Source: WHSW01 sp963769945
GTDB taxonomy: Bacteria > Actinomycetota > Thermoleophilia > Solirubrobacterales > 70-9
Reading direction: 5' to 3'
NCBI GenBank assembly: GCA_963769945.1
Contig: CAVYOA010000014.1
Location: 186,001 to 250,000 of the forward strand
Length of the DNA stretch: 64,000 nucleotides
The position numbers and the translations under genes are program-made. The notes beneath the pieces were generated by a model that ran no database searches, was not told where the DNA came from, and worked only from the letters and a program-made list of their open reading frames with translations. Below are positions 35,452 to 44,691 of the stretch, in pieces; within the stretch, counting starts at the first letter, position 1; each line of letters begins with the position of its first letter.

Positions 35452-36480
35452 CGCTCGTCCTCGCTGTTGGCGGCGACGATCGGATTGAACTCGGTGTCGA
35501 GGCTGCCGCGGAGCGTGAGCCGGTAGAGCAGCGCCAGCGACGGGATCAGATCACCGCCGCGAGCACGACGCAGAGCGAGCAGTGGCGGTCAGGGTCGCGT
35601 CGCTTGCCGCGCGCCTGGAGGGAGAGCTCGCCGGGCAGGAAGTCGGGGCGCTGGGCGAGCGCCAGCCGGCCGATACGCGCCGACCGCCACCCCCGAGGTG
35701 TAGCGGGCGGCGTTGAAGCGTCGCCAAACGAGCGCAACCGTGATCGCTCCGCCGATCGCCGAGACGATCACGGCGCCAAGCCCGAGCCCCGAGGTGAGGC
35801 CGTCGAAGAGATCGGGCGCGTCGCCTCGACAACGGCGAGGCCGCCGATCGCCAGGACACCGGCGACCGCCGCCGCTCCGAGCGCCCGCGTGCGGAAGGCG
35901 GCGACGAGATCGGCCATCTCAGCCGCTTCGCGTCGGCCGCGAGGAAGACCGCCGCGACGTAGGCGCCCGGTGCCGACGGCGAGCGCGCCGACAAGAGCGA
36001 AGTCAGGTTCGTCCAGGCGATCGCGCACCGCCGCCGGGCGCGCCGGCACCGCACCGGCAGCGACCGCGCCGACCGTGGCGCCGAGGAAGAACGGGGTCAG
36101 CACCGACGACAGCGCGAAGACGGCGCCGAGCAGGCGGGCCTCGGAGATCGTCGCCGCCTCGCCCGCGCACGCCGAAGGCCGCGCCGCGCAGGATGATCCC
36201 GACCGCGGCCAGGAAGAGCGGGACGTAGAGCGTCTCCATCACCGGTCCGAACGCTCGCGGGAAGCAGGTCCAGAAGAACGACGAGGACCACGATCAGCCA
36301 GACGTGGTTGGCCTCCCACACCGGGCCCATCGAGTGCTTGACGAGGCCGCGAAGCCGCGCACCGCGCTCGGCGCCTCCGGCGGTGAGGTCCCAGAAGCCG
36401 GCGCCGAAATCAGCACCGCCGAGAACGGCGTAGGCCGAGAGGGCGACGATCAGGACGACAGCGGCGAGGTCGGCCAGCAT
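35448..36480 (-). pseudogene. cydB: Cytochrome bd oxidase subunit II, frame broken several times
   Basis: N-terminus is clear: VVLIVALSAYAVLGGADFGA then HSMGPVWEANHVWLIVVLVV, the CydB signature. The C-terminus LTLRGSLDTEFNPIVAANSE ends at 35448. Between them the protein continues in alternating frames, broken by single-base indels every 60-150 bases; length (~343 codons) is normal. Retained conservation in each fragment argues for sequence errors rather than decay. Product would be the second membrane subunit of the quinol oxidase. Confidence 0.8.
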
Positions 36481-37850
36481 CAGGGCAGCACCTCGATTTC
36501 ATCGGGCCAGGCTCGGCCTCGACCGGCGGGCGCGCGAGGCGGCGCAGCATGTAGAGCCGACCGAATGCGAGCGCCGATGTAGACGACGACGAGCGGTCGC
36601 GTAGCCGATCGGGATCCCCTCGGCCCCGGTCACGGCCTCCTCGGTCCTCATCAGCTCGTAGACGATCCACGGCTGACGGCCGACCTCGGTGACGATCCAG
36701 CCGGCGATCAGGGCGACCAGCGAGGCCGGGCCCGGCGACCACGACGGCGCGGTAGAACCAGCGCGTCCGCGGCAGGCCGCCCCGCCGCCAGCGAGACCAG
36801 AGGAACCAGGCCGCGAGAGCGGCCAGGAGCGTGCCGATCCCGACCATCAGCTGGAAAGTGTTGCGGACGATTCCGACGGGCGGACGATCGTCGGGCGGGA
36901 CTGCGTCGAGCCCCTCGCACCTTCGCGTTGGGGTCGTGGAAGGCGAGCAGCGAGAGCATGTCGGGGATCTCGATGCCGCCGTAGACCTTGCCGTTGACGT
37001 AGATGCCGCCGACGGTCAGGCCGGCGCCGTCCGTCGTGTGGTCGAGCCCCTCGAACGCGGCCAGCTTCGTCGGCTGCTCCTCGGCGACGGTCCGGGCCGC
37101 CCAGTCACCGACGATCAGCTGCGCCGGCGCCGCGAGTGCAGGCACCGCCAGCGGCACGACGAGGCCGGCGCGGTGATAGGCGTCGCGCCGGCCGCGCAGC
37201 CACGCGACGGCGTAGACGCCGGCGACGAGGAGCCGCAGACGATCAGGCCCGCGAGATACATGTGGATCACCTCGTGCCAGAGGTTCGGGTTGAACAGCGC
37301 CTCGAACGGCCTGCACGTCGGTGACCTCGCCGCTCGCCGAGGTCGAACCCCGGCGGGTTGTTCATCCAGCCGTTGACCGCGATCACGAACAGCGAGCCGA
37401 CGAAGCCCGAGATCACGACCGGGATCCCGCTGAGCAGGTGCGCCCGGGCGAGAGGCGGTCCCAGCCGTAGACGTAGATCGCGATGAAGATCGCCTCGACA
37501 GAAGAACGCAAGCCCCTCGATCGCGAAGGCAAAGCCGAAGACCTCGCCCAGCGCTCCATGAAGCGCGGCCAGAGCAGGCCGAGCTCGAAGGAGAGGATCG
37601 TGCCGGTGACGACCCCGATCGCGAACAGGATCATCATCACCTTCGACCAGCGCTTGGCGAGGGCCTTGTAGACCGGAGTGCCCGTGCGCAGGTGCAGCCA
37701 CTCGACGAAGAGGACCATCGCCGGGAAGGCGATGCCGAAGCAGACGAGCGGGATGTGGACCCCGAGCGAGAGCGCCTGCATCTGGCGCGCCTCGAGCAGG
37801 TAGGCCTGATCGATCTTCGTAAACGCTTCGGCCAGCGGCAGGAAATCCAC
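36480..37850 (-). pseudogene. cydA: Cytochrome bd oxidase subunit I, frame broken several times
   Basis: Quinol:O2 oxidoreductase subunit carrying hemes b558, b595 and d. First 88 codons are intact (QMQALSLGVHIPLVCFGIAF has the heme-d/b595 His region), then GEVFGFAFAIEGLAFF, VEAIFIAIYVYGWDRLS, SGFVGSLFVIAVNGWMNNP, and GGIYVNGKVYGGIEIPDML follow in three frames. Examples: an extra T before the VEAIF segment (~37500), a missing C in a CCCC run (~37447), an extra G near 37342. Total ~456 codons fits the short Q-loop class. Stop overlaps cydB start (TGATG). Confidence 0.85.
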
Positions 37851-37934
37851 GGGTCAAGCCTAAGTGCTCCCCGCCGTGGCAACGTCGCGAATTGGCGAGC
37901 GAGAATCGAGCATGGCGAGGACGCAGGGAGCCCG

Positions 37935-37949
37935 CATGGCAGCGCCATG
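37935..37949 (+). promoter_or_regulatory. CATGGC-AGC-GCCATG dyad between cydA and hisIE
   Basis: A perfect 6-base inverted repeat in the 184-base gap separating divergent cydA and hisIE. The gap must hold both promoters; this dyad is a candidate operator, without further support. Confidence 0.3.
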
Positions 37950-38034
37950 GGGGCGACCGAGGACGACGCTAGGCGCTGATTCGCAGCCGCCAAACGCGGC
38001 GGTGGCCGCTGCGGGGAGCACTAGGATCTCAGCC

Positions 38035-38682
38035 GTGTCGGCACCGATTCGATTCGATGAGGACGGCCTTGTGCCGTGCGTGATGCAGGACTCGGCCACG
38101 GGCGAGGTGCTGACGCTCGCCTACATGAACGCCGAGGCGCTCGACCAGACTCGCGCGACGGGCGAGATGCATTTCTTTAGCCGCTCGCGCAACGAGCTGT
38201 GGCGCAAGGGGGAGAGCTCGGGCAACGTGCAGCGAGTGAGCCAGCTTCGCTACGACTGCGACTGCGACGCGATCGTCGCCCTGGTCGAGCCGTCAGGCCC
38301 GGCCTGTCACACCGGCGAGCGCTCCTGTTTTTATCGCGACCTCGAAGGCAGCGCCGGCCCCGAGCCCGATGGCCCTGCCGTCTCGGGCGAGCCAGGACTG
38401 CTGCCCTACGAGGCGTTGGCGACCCTCGCGCGCACCCTCGAACATCGCCGTGCCGAGTCTCCCGACGGCTCCTACACGGTCGAGCTCCTCTCCGATCCAC
38501 CACTGATCGGCGCCAAGGTGCGCGAAGAGGCCGAGGAGGTTGCGCGCGCCGCACGCGAGGAGAGCGACGAGCGCGTGGCCGAGGAAGCCGCAGACCTGCT
38601 CTATCACCTCCAGGTGCTGCTGCTCTCGCGCGATGTGCCCCTGGCGGCGGCGCTGGAGGCGCTCAATGGCCGTCGCGGCTGA
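38035..38682 (+). CDS. hisI: Bifunctional phosphoribosyl-AMP cyclohydrolase/phosphoribosyl-ATP pyrophosphatase
   Basis: 215-residue HisIE fusion performing histidine steps 2 and 3. HisI part (~1-110): HFFSRSRNELWRKGESSGN and metal ligands in YDCDCDAI and ACHTGERSC. HisE part (~125-215): VREEAEEVARAA and EEAADLLYHLQVLL. GTG 38035 gives the family N-terminus. It sits directly before trpE, with no other his genes in view. Confidence 0.95.
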   Translation: MSAPIRFDEDGLVPCVMQDSATGEVLTLAYMNAEALDQTRATGEMHFFSRSRNELWRKGESSGNVQRVSQLRYDCDCDAIVALVEPSGPACHTGERSCFYRDLEGSAGPEPDGPAVSGEPGLLPYEALATLARTLEHRRAESPDGSYTVELLSDPPLIGAKVREEAEEVARAAREESDERVAEEAADLLYHLQVLLLSRDVPLAAALEALNGRRG

Positions 38683-40219
38683 GCACGGACCTGCGATCGA
38701 GCCCGACCTCGCCGAGGCTCGCAGGCTGAGCGAATCCGCGAACGTCGTCCCGGTCTCCTACCGCATCGTCGACGACTGCGAGACCCCCGTCTCGGCCTTT
38801 CTCAAGCTGCGCGAGACCTTTCCGGGCCCGTCGTTCTTGCTCGAGTCGGCCGAGCAGGGTCGCCTCGGTCGCTACTCGTTCCTCGGCTTTCGCCCGCGTG
38901 AGGAGCTGCGCTGGAGCGATGGCCTGCTGACCGTCCGCCGCGACGCCGAGCAGGTCGACAGCGAAGTGGCGGATCCCTACGGTGCTGTCGCCGAGCGCCT
39001 TGCGGGCTACACGGTCGCCGCGCCCGAGGCGCTGCCACCATTCGCCGGCGGCGCGGTCGGGTTCTTCGGCTACGACCTCGTCCGCGCGGTCGAGCCGCTG
39101 GGCGCGCCGAACCCCGACACGATCGGCCTCCCCGACCTTGCCCTGATGGTCTGCGAATTGATGCTCTCCTTCGATCACCTGCGCCACGAGGTCAGCGTCA
39201 TCGCCTATGCCTTCACCGATGAGCTGACGACGATCGATGCCGCCTACGACCGAGCCCTGACCCTGATCGACGAGGCTCGGGTGACGCTTCGTGGCCCGGT
39301 GCCGCCGCGGCGCGAGCGTCCTACGGTCGATGCAGCGGCACAGCCACCGCCGGACTCGTTCAAGCCCGAGGGCGTGGACGGTCCCTGGCGTTCGAACCTC
39401 AACCGCGAGCATTTCGAGTCCAACGTGGCGCGGATTGTCGAGTACACGCACGCCGGCGACGCCTTCCAGGTCGTGCCTTCCCAGCGGTTCACGGCACCGG
39501 CTGCCGTTGAGGCGTTCTCGATCTATCGCGGCCTGAGAACGGTGAACCCGTCGCCCTACATGTACTTCCTCGAGTTCGGCGACTTTGAGATCGCCGGCGC
39601 CTCACCCGAGCCGCTGGTCAAGGTCAACGGCCGCCGGGCCGAGACGCGCCCGATCGCCGGCACCTATCCGCGCGGCACCGATGAGGCGGACGATCGTCGC
39701 CAAGCCAAGGCGCTGCTCGACGATCCCAAGGAGCGCGCCGAGCACGTGATGCTGGTCGACCTCGGCCGCAACGACCTCGGGCGCGTCTGCGAGTACGGCA
39801 CGGTCACGGTCGACGAGTACATGGTCGTCGAGACCTACTCGCACGTGTTTCACATCGTCAGTCAGGTCTCCGGAACCCTGCGTCCCGAGGTTGGGGCGAT
39901 GGACGTGCTGCGCGCGACGCTGCCGGCGGGCACGCTCTCGGGAGCGCCAAAGGTGCGTGCGATGCAGATCATCGACGAGCTCGAGCCGCACAAGCGCTGC
40001 TCCTACGGTGGCGCGATCGGCTACGTCGGCTTCACCGGCGACCTCGACACCGCAATCCACATCCGTACCGCTGTGATCAAGGACGGTCAGGTCCACGTCC
40101 AGGCTGGGGGCGGCACGGTGGCAGACGCCGAGCCCGAGTACGAGTATCGGGAAAGCGTCAACAAGGCCAAGGCGATGTTCGAAGCCGTCGCGCTGGCGGA
40201 GCGCCAGAGGGAGTGGTGA
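38666..40219 (+). CDS. trpE: Anthranilate synthase component I
   Basis: 517-residue chorismate-using enzyme forming anthranilate with TrpG-supplied ammonia. C-terminal chorismate-binding motifs: ASPEPLVKV, RPIAGTYPRG, HVMLVDLGRNDLGRV, GTLSGAPKVRAMQIIDE and the final GGGTVADAEPEYEY. The N-terminal LLESAEQGRLGRYSFLG holds the tryptophan feedback site (LLES). Start overlaps hisIE; stop overlaps trpG. Confidence 0.97.
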   Translation: MAVAAEHGPAIEPDLAEARRLSESANVVPVSYRIVDDCETPVSAFLKLRETFPGPSFLLESAEQGRLGRYSFLGFRPREELRWSDGLLTVRRDAEQVDSEVADPYGAVAERLAGYTVAAPEALPPFAGGAVGFFGYDLVRAVEPLGAPNPDTIGLPDLALMVCELMLSFDHLRHEVSVIAYAFTDELTTIDAAYDRALTLIDEARVTLRGPVPPRRERPTVDAAAQPPPDSFKPEGVDGPWRSNLNREHFESNVARIVEYTHAGDAFQVVPSQRFTAPAAVEAFSIYRGLRTVNPSPYMYFLEFGDFEIAGASPEPLVKVNGRRAETRPIAGTYPRGTDEADDRRQAKALLDDPKERAEHVMLVDLGRNDLGRVCEYGTVTVDEYMVVETYSHVFHIVSQVSGTLRPEVGAMDVLRATLPAGTLSGAPKVRAMQIIDELEPHKRCSYGGAIGYVGFTGDLDTAIHIRTAVIKDGQVHVQAGGGTVADAEPEYEYRESVNKAKAMFEAVALAERQREW

Positions 40220-40788
40220 TCGGTCTGAGGACCCTGGTCATCGACAACTACGACTCCTTCACTTACAACCTCGTCCAGTACCTGGGCGAGCTCGGCTGCG
40301 AGGTCGAGGTGGTGCGAAACGACAAGGCGACCGTCCCGGAGCTGCTCGCACGCGGGCATGAACGCTTGGTGATCTCTCCCGGCCCGTGCACACCCGCCGA
40401 GGCCGGGATCTCGATCGAGGCCTCCCGCGCCTTTCCCGAAGCCGGAGTGCCGACGCTGGGGGTCTGCCTCGGCCACCAGGCGATGGTCGAGTCGTTCGGC
40501 GGAGCAACGATCCGCGGCGAGCCGATTCACGGCAAGGATGCGGAGATCACCCACGACGGCACGGGGATCTTCGATGGCCTGCCGAACCCCTTGCGCGCTG
40601 GCCGCTATCACTCCCTGATCGCCGATCCGCAGCTACCCGACGAACTCGAGCAGACCGCCAGCTTCGGCGACGTTGTCATGGCCGTGCGCCACCGCGAGCT
40701 GCCCGCCACCGGAGTTCAGTTTCATCCTGAATCCGTGCTCACCCCCGACGGCAAGCACCTGCTCAAAAATTTCCTAACGAGCAACTAG
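40216..40788 (+). CDS. trpG: Anthranilate synthase component II (glutamine amidotransferase)
   Basis: 190-residue class I amidotransferase. DNYDSFTYNLVQYLGELG, the nucleophile GVCLGHQAM, and HPESVL with the catalytic His-Glu. GTG 40216 overlaps the trpE stop (GTGA). Confidence 0.96.
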   Translation: MIGLRTLVIDNYDSFTYNLVQYLGELGCEVEVVRNDKATVPELLARGHERLVISPGPCTPAEAGISIEASRAFPEAGVPTLGVCLGHQAMVESFGGATIRGEPIHGKDAEITHDGTGIFDGLPNPLRAGRYHSLIADPQLPDELEQTASFGDVVMAVRHRELPATGVQFHPESVLTPDGKHLLKNFLTSN

Positions 40789-40792
40789 CAAC

Positions 40793-41827
40793 TTGCCGAA
40801 CGAGATCCTCACCCGAGCCATCGACGCCGTCGCCGACGGCGAGCACCTGACAGCTGATCACGCCTCCGCCGTGCTCGACGAGGTAATGGAGGGGCGGGCA
40901 GGCGAGGTGCAGACAGCCGCCTTCCTGATCGCCCTGCGCGCCAAGGGCGAGACCGTTGCGGAGCTCGTTGGCCTGGCACGCACGATGCGCCGGCTCGCGG
41001 CTTCGGTCGACACCGCCCGCACCGACCTCGTCGACACCGCCGGAACCGGCGGTGGGCCCTCAACCTTCAACATCTCGACCGCGGCAGCGCTGGTAGCGGC
41101 CGGCGCCGGCTGCGCCGTTGCCAAGCACGGCAACCGCTCCAACACCAGCCGCTCGGGATCGGCCGACCTCCTCGAGGCCCTCGGTGTCAGTATCGAGCTC
41201 GCGCCGGCGGCGGTGGCCCGCTGTATCGAGGAAATCGGCTTCGGGTTCATGTTCGCCCCGCGCCATCACGCGGCGATGAAGCACGTCGTGCCCGTTCGCA
41301 AGGAGCTTGCCGTGCGCACGATCTTCAACTTCCTCGGACCGCTGACAAATCCCGCCGGCGCCCAGCGCCAGCTGCTTGGCGTCTCCGACCGCCGCTATCA
41401 GGAGACGATCGCGGAAGCACTCGTAGGCCTTGGCTGTGAGCGCGCCCTTGTCGTCTGCTCGGATGACGGCGTCGACGAGATCTCGGTCGGCGATCGGACC
41501 CGGGTGATTGAGGTCGCAGATGCGGCGACCAAGGAGTGGTTCGTCACTCCCGAGGATCTCGGCATCACCCGGGTTGGGCTCGATGCGATCGCCGGCGGCA
41601 CCCCGGACGAAAATGCCGCGACGGTGAGGTCGGTGCTCGATGGCGACGCCGGCCCGGCACGCGACGTCGTCTGTCTCAACGCCGGCGCCGCGATCCTCGC
41701 AGCCGGCGTCGCGCACGATCTCGGCGCCGGCGTCGAGCGCGCACGCGATGCCCTCGATACCGGCGCGGCCGAGGGTGTGCTCGAACGGCTGATAGCGCTC
41801 AGCGGCGAGCTGGCCCCAGCCCTTTGA
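40793..41827 (+). CDS. trpD: Anthranilate phosphoribosyltransferase
   Basis: 344 residues; transfers phosphoribose to anthranilate. DTAGTGGGPSTFNIST (PRPP loop), VAKHGNRSNTSRSGSADLLE and NFLGPLTNPA are diagnostic. TTG start four bases after trpG. Confidence 0.96.
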   Translation: MPNEILTRAIDAVADGEHLTADHASAVLDEVMEGRAGEVQTAAFLIALRAKGETVAELVGLARTMRRLAASVDTARTDLVDTAGTGGGPSTFNISTAAALVAAGAGCAVAKHGNRSNTSRSGSADLLEALGVSIELAPAAVARCIEEIGFGFMFAPRHHAAMKHVVPVRKELAVRTIFNFLGPLTNPAGAQRQLLGVSDRRYQETIAEALVGLGCERALVVCSDDGVDEISVGDRTRVIEVADAATKEWFVTPEDLGITRVGLDAIAGGTPDENAATVRSVLDGDAGPARDVVCLNAGAAILAAGVAHDLGAGVERARDALDTGAAEGVLERLIALSGELAPAL

Positions 41828-41855
41828 CGATCCCCCTCGTCTACGCTGGGACCCA

Positions 41856-42677
41856 ATGAGCAAGCTCGAGGAGCTCGTGGGGGCAGCGCGAGACGACGTC
41901 GAGCGTCGCCGCGAGCAGGTTCCCATCGACGGTCTTCGAGACGCCGTCGGGACGCTGAGTGGGTCCCGCCCGTTCAGCGAAGCGCTCGTCCGCCCGGGCC
42001 TCTCGCTGATCGCCGAGTTCAAACGACGCTCGCCAAGCGCTGGCACGATCGCTGCCGGCGCGACGGTGGCGGAGGTGTGCGCGGCCTACGAGCGGGCCGG
42101 CGCGGCAGCGCTTTCGGTGCTCACCGACACGCCTCATTTCGGCGGCTCACTAGACGACCTGCGCCAAGCGCGCTCGTCCTCGAGCCTGCCGATTCTGCGC
42201 AAGGACTTCATCGTCGACGTCTACCAGCTCTATGAGGCGGCGGTGAACGGCGCCGACGCCGTACTGCTGATCGTCGCCGCGCTGGACGATGACGACCTGC
42301 GGCAGCTCTATGAGGAATCGCGCCTGCTTGACCTCGATTGCCTGGTCGAGGTCCACGACGAGGCCGAGCTCGAGCGGGCACTGAAGCTCGGTGGCGACGT
42401 GATCGGGATCAACAACCGCAACCTCGACACGCTCGAGGTCGATCTCGATACGACGCGCGAGCTGCTCACCGACGTGCCCGCCGGAGTTACGGTTGTTTCC
42501 GAATCGGGCTACCGAAGCTATGAGCAACTCGAGGAGCTCGAACGCATCGGCTGCGACGCAGTGCTCATCGGCGAGACGCTGATGCGCTCCGGCGATCCCG
42601 AGAACGCCGTTCGCGAGCTGACGATGGACGACGAGCGTACGCGCGAGCACTACATGGACCGCGCCAGCGAGGCGTGA
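41856..42677 (+). CDS. trpC: Indole-3-glycerol phosphate synthase
   Basis: 273-residue TIM barrel. IAEFKRRSPSAG (catalytic Lys), LRKDFIVDVYQLYEA, IGINNRNLDTLEVD and VVSESGYRSYEQL. Length normal for the monofunctional enzyme. Confidence 0.97.
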   Translation: MSKLEELVGAARDDVERRREQVPIDGLRDAVGTLSGSRPFSEALVRPGLSLIAEFKRRSPSAGTIAAGATVAEVCAAYERAGAAALSVLTDTPHFGGSLDDLRQARSSSSLPILRKDFIVDVYQLYEAAVNGADAVLLIVAALDDDDLRQLYEESRLLDLDCLVEVHDEAELERALKLGGDVIGINNRNLDTLEVDLDTTRELLTDVPAGVTVVSESGYRSYEQLEELERIGCDAVLIGETLMRSGDPENAVRELTMDDERTREHYMDRASEA

Positions 42678-42717
42678 ACCGGTTCTCGCCGCGCAGCTGA
42701 GTTCTTACGCGATCTTT

Positions 42718-42763
42718 CGCTAGGCGTTAGCGGCGCTTGAGCGCCACCGGGCAATTTGCCCGG
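42718..42763 (+). promoter_or_regulatory. Three adjacent inverted repeats abutting the htrA start
   Basis: CGCTA-GGCGT-TAGCG (42718-42732), GGCGC-TTGA-GCGCC (42732-42745) and the 17-base palindrome CCGGGCAA-T-TTGCCCGG (42747-42763), whose last base touches ATG 42764. No Shine-Dalgarno lies in front of that ATG. They may form RNA hairpins that control htrA or trpF-B-A expression, or include a repressor site. Confidence 0.5.
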
Positions 42764-43961
42764 ATGAAGAGTTTTCTGCGCACGCCCTTTTTCTACGCAA
42801 TTACCGGCGGTGTCATCGTCGGTCTCCTCGGCTGGGCCGCAATCGCGGTGGGGTGGGTCGAGGGCGATGACGCCGGCGACGCTCCGAGCGCCGTTGCGGC
42901 TCCGCCGACCGCCCTTGCGGCAGACGTCGCGGCCGGCAGCGAACTGTCGGTTAACGACATCTACGCCCGATCTGCGCCTGGTGTGGCCTTTATCAGCGCT
43001 GATGTCACAAGCGAGGATCAATCACTCAACCCGTTCGGGCTGCCCGAGCAGCGTCAAGGAACGGCAACGGGAACAGGTTTCGTCATCGACGAGGACGGGC
43101 GCATCGTCACCAATGCCCATGTCGTCGACGGCGCGCAGGAGATCGAGGTCAAGCTCGGCGAGAGTGAGGAGACCTACGCGGGCGAGGTCCTGGGCGCCGA
43201 CGCCTCAACCGATATCGCGGTTGTTGAGGTGGATGCCCCGGCCGACGAGCTCGAGCCGCTGCCCCTTGGTGACTCGGCGGAGGCGGCGGTCGGAGACGCC
43301 GTGATCGCGATCGGCAACCCTTTCGGGCTCGACCTCACCGCCACTGCCGGCATCGTCTCCGCGATTCAGCGCGAGATCAGCGCGCCGAACGGCTTCCTCA
43401 TCCCGGACGCGATTCAGACCGACGCCTCGATCAACCCCGGCAATTCGGGTGGTCCGCTGCTGAACGCCGCCGGCGAGGTGATCGGCGTCAACTCGCAGAT
43501 CGAGTCGGCCGGCGGCCCGGGCAACGTCGGTATCGGCTTCGCCGTGCCGATCGACACCACACGCGAGATCGCTCAGCAGTTGATCGACGCCGGCGAGGTC
43601 GAACACGCCTTCCTCGGCATCAGCGGCACCGACGTGACGCCGGAGATCGCCGAGGTGCTCAATCTCGATGTCGAAAGCGGCGCGATCGTGCAATCGATCG
43701 TTCCCGACAGCCCGGCCGACGAGGCCGGGGTGGAGGCCGGCGAGTCGGAGGTCTCGATCGACGGCCGGCCGCTGCCCGCCGGAGGCGACATCATCGTCGC
43801 CGTCGACGGCGAGGCCGTCGTCGGCATGACCGACGTGATCAGCGCGGTCGACGCCGAAGCAGCCCGGCGACTCCGTCGAGTTGACGCTGTCTGCGCGACG
43901 GTGAGCGAGCGCAGCGGTGGATGTTGAGCTCGCAGAGCGGCCCGCGAATGCGAGCGGCTGA
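42764..43961 (+). CDS. HtrA/DegP-like membrane-anchored serine protease (C-terminus frameshifted)
   Basis: N-terminal membrane anchor (FFYAITGGVIVGLLGWAA), trypsin-like domain with triad in TNAHVVDG (His), STDIAVVEVD (Asp) and NPGNSGGPLL (Ser), then a PDZ domain (VESGAIVQSIVPDSPADEAG). Degrades or refolds damaged envelope proteins. After VISAVDA the frame fails; deleting single bases near 43853, 43893, 43907 and 43912 restores a normal PDZ end to TGA 43961. An alternative start is TTG 42737. Placed between trpC and trpF although unrelated to tryptophan. Confidence 0.88.
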
Positions 43962-44000
43962 GGAGCTGGTGGTTGACCGTCTGCCAACCTTGGTCGCACG

Positions 44001-44666
44001 ATGAAGGTCAAGTTCTGCGGCATCACCAGGCTCGAGGACGCCCAGGAGGCGGTCTCGCTTGGCGCCTGGGCGATCGGGCTAAATCACTGGCACGCGAGCC
44101 CGCGGCGTTGCGAGCCGGCGATGGCGCTCGAGATCAGCTCCCAGTTTCGGCGCTCGGCCGAGATCTGCGGCGTGTTCGTCAACGCGACGCTGGACGAGAT
44201 TGCGACCGCAGTCGAGGACGAACAGCTGTCGATGGTGCAGCTTCACGGCGACGAGGGGCCGGCCTTCAGCAAGGAGGTCGCTCGGCGTACGGGTGCCAGG
44301 GTGATCAAGGCGTTGCGGGTGCGAAGCGGCGCCGATGTTCAAGCGGCCGAGGCATTTCGCACCGACTTTCATCTCTTCGATGCCTACCAGGCGAACTCTC
44401 CAGGAGGAACGGGCGCGAGCTTCGACTGGGGGCTCGTTCGGGGTCGTCACTCGCGGGTGCCGACAATCGTTGCCGGTGGCCTGACGGCGGAGAATGTCGC
44501 GGGCGCGATCGCAGCGACGAGGCCGTACGCAGTCGATGTCGCCAGCGGGATTGAGTCCAGCCCCGGGATCAAGAGCGCCACTGCGATGCGTGAGTTCGCC
44601 GAGCGTGCCGAGATCAGCAACGAGCCGGCCCCCACCTCCGACCCGGCCGCATCCCCTCACTCGTAG
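44001..44666 (+). CDS. trpF: Phosphoribosylanthranilate isomerase
   Basis: 221-residue TIM barrel. VKFCGITRLEDAQEAVSLGA (catalytic Cys), VQLHGDE, and catalytic Asp in FHLFDAYQ; phosphate loop VAGGLTAENV and VDVASGIESSPGIK. ATG 44001. Confidence 0.95.
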   Translation: MKVKFCGITRLEDAQEAVSLGAWAIGLNHWHASPRRCEPAMALEISSQFRRSAEICGVFVNATLDEIATAVEDEQLSMVQLHGDEGPAFSKEVARRTGARVIKALRVRSGADVQAAEAFRTDFHLFDAYQANSPGGTGASFDWGLVRGRHSRVPTIVAGGLTAENVAGAIAATRPYAVDVASGIESSPGIKSATAMREFAERAEISNEPAPTSDPAASPHS

Positions 44667-44691
44667 AGGCTCCTCTGCCAAGCTTGGTCGC

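Noticed and set aside
38683..38760. Trp leader peptide or T-box before trpE
   Set aside because: trpE overlaps hisIE, leaving no leader; no tandem Trp codons seen.
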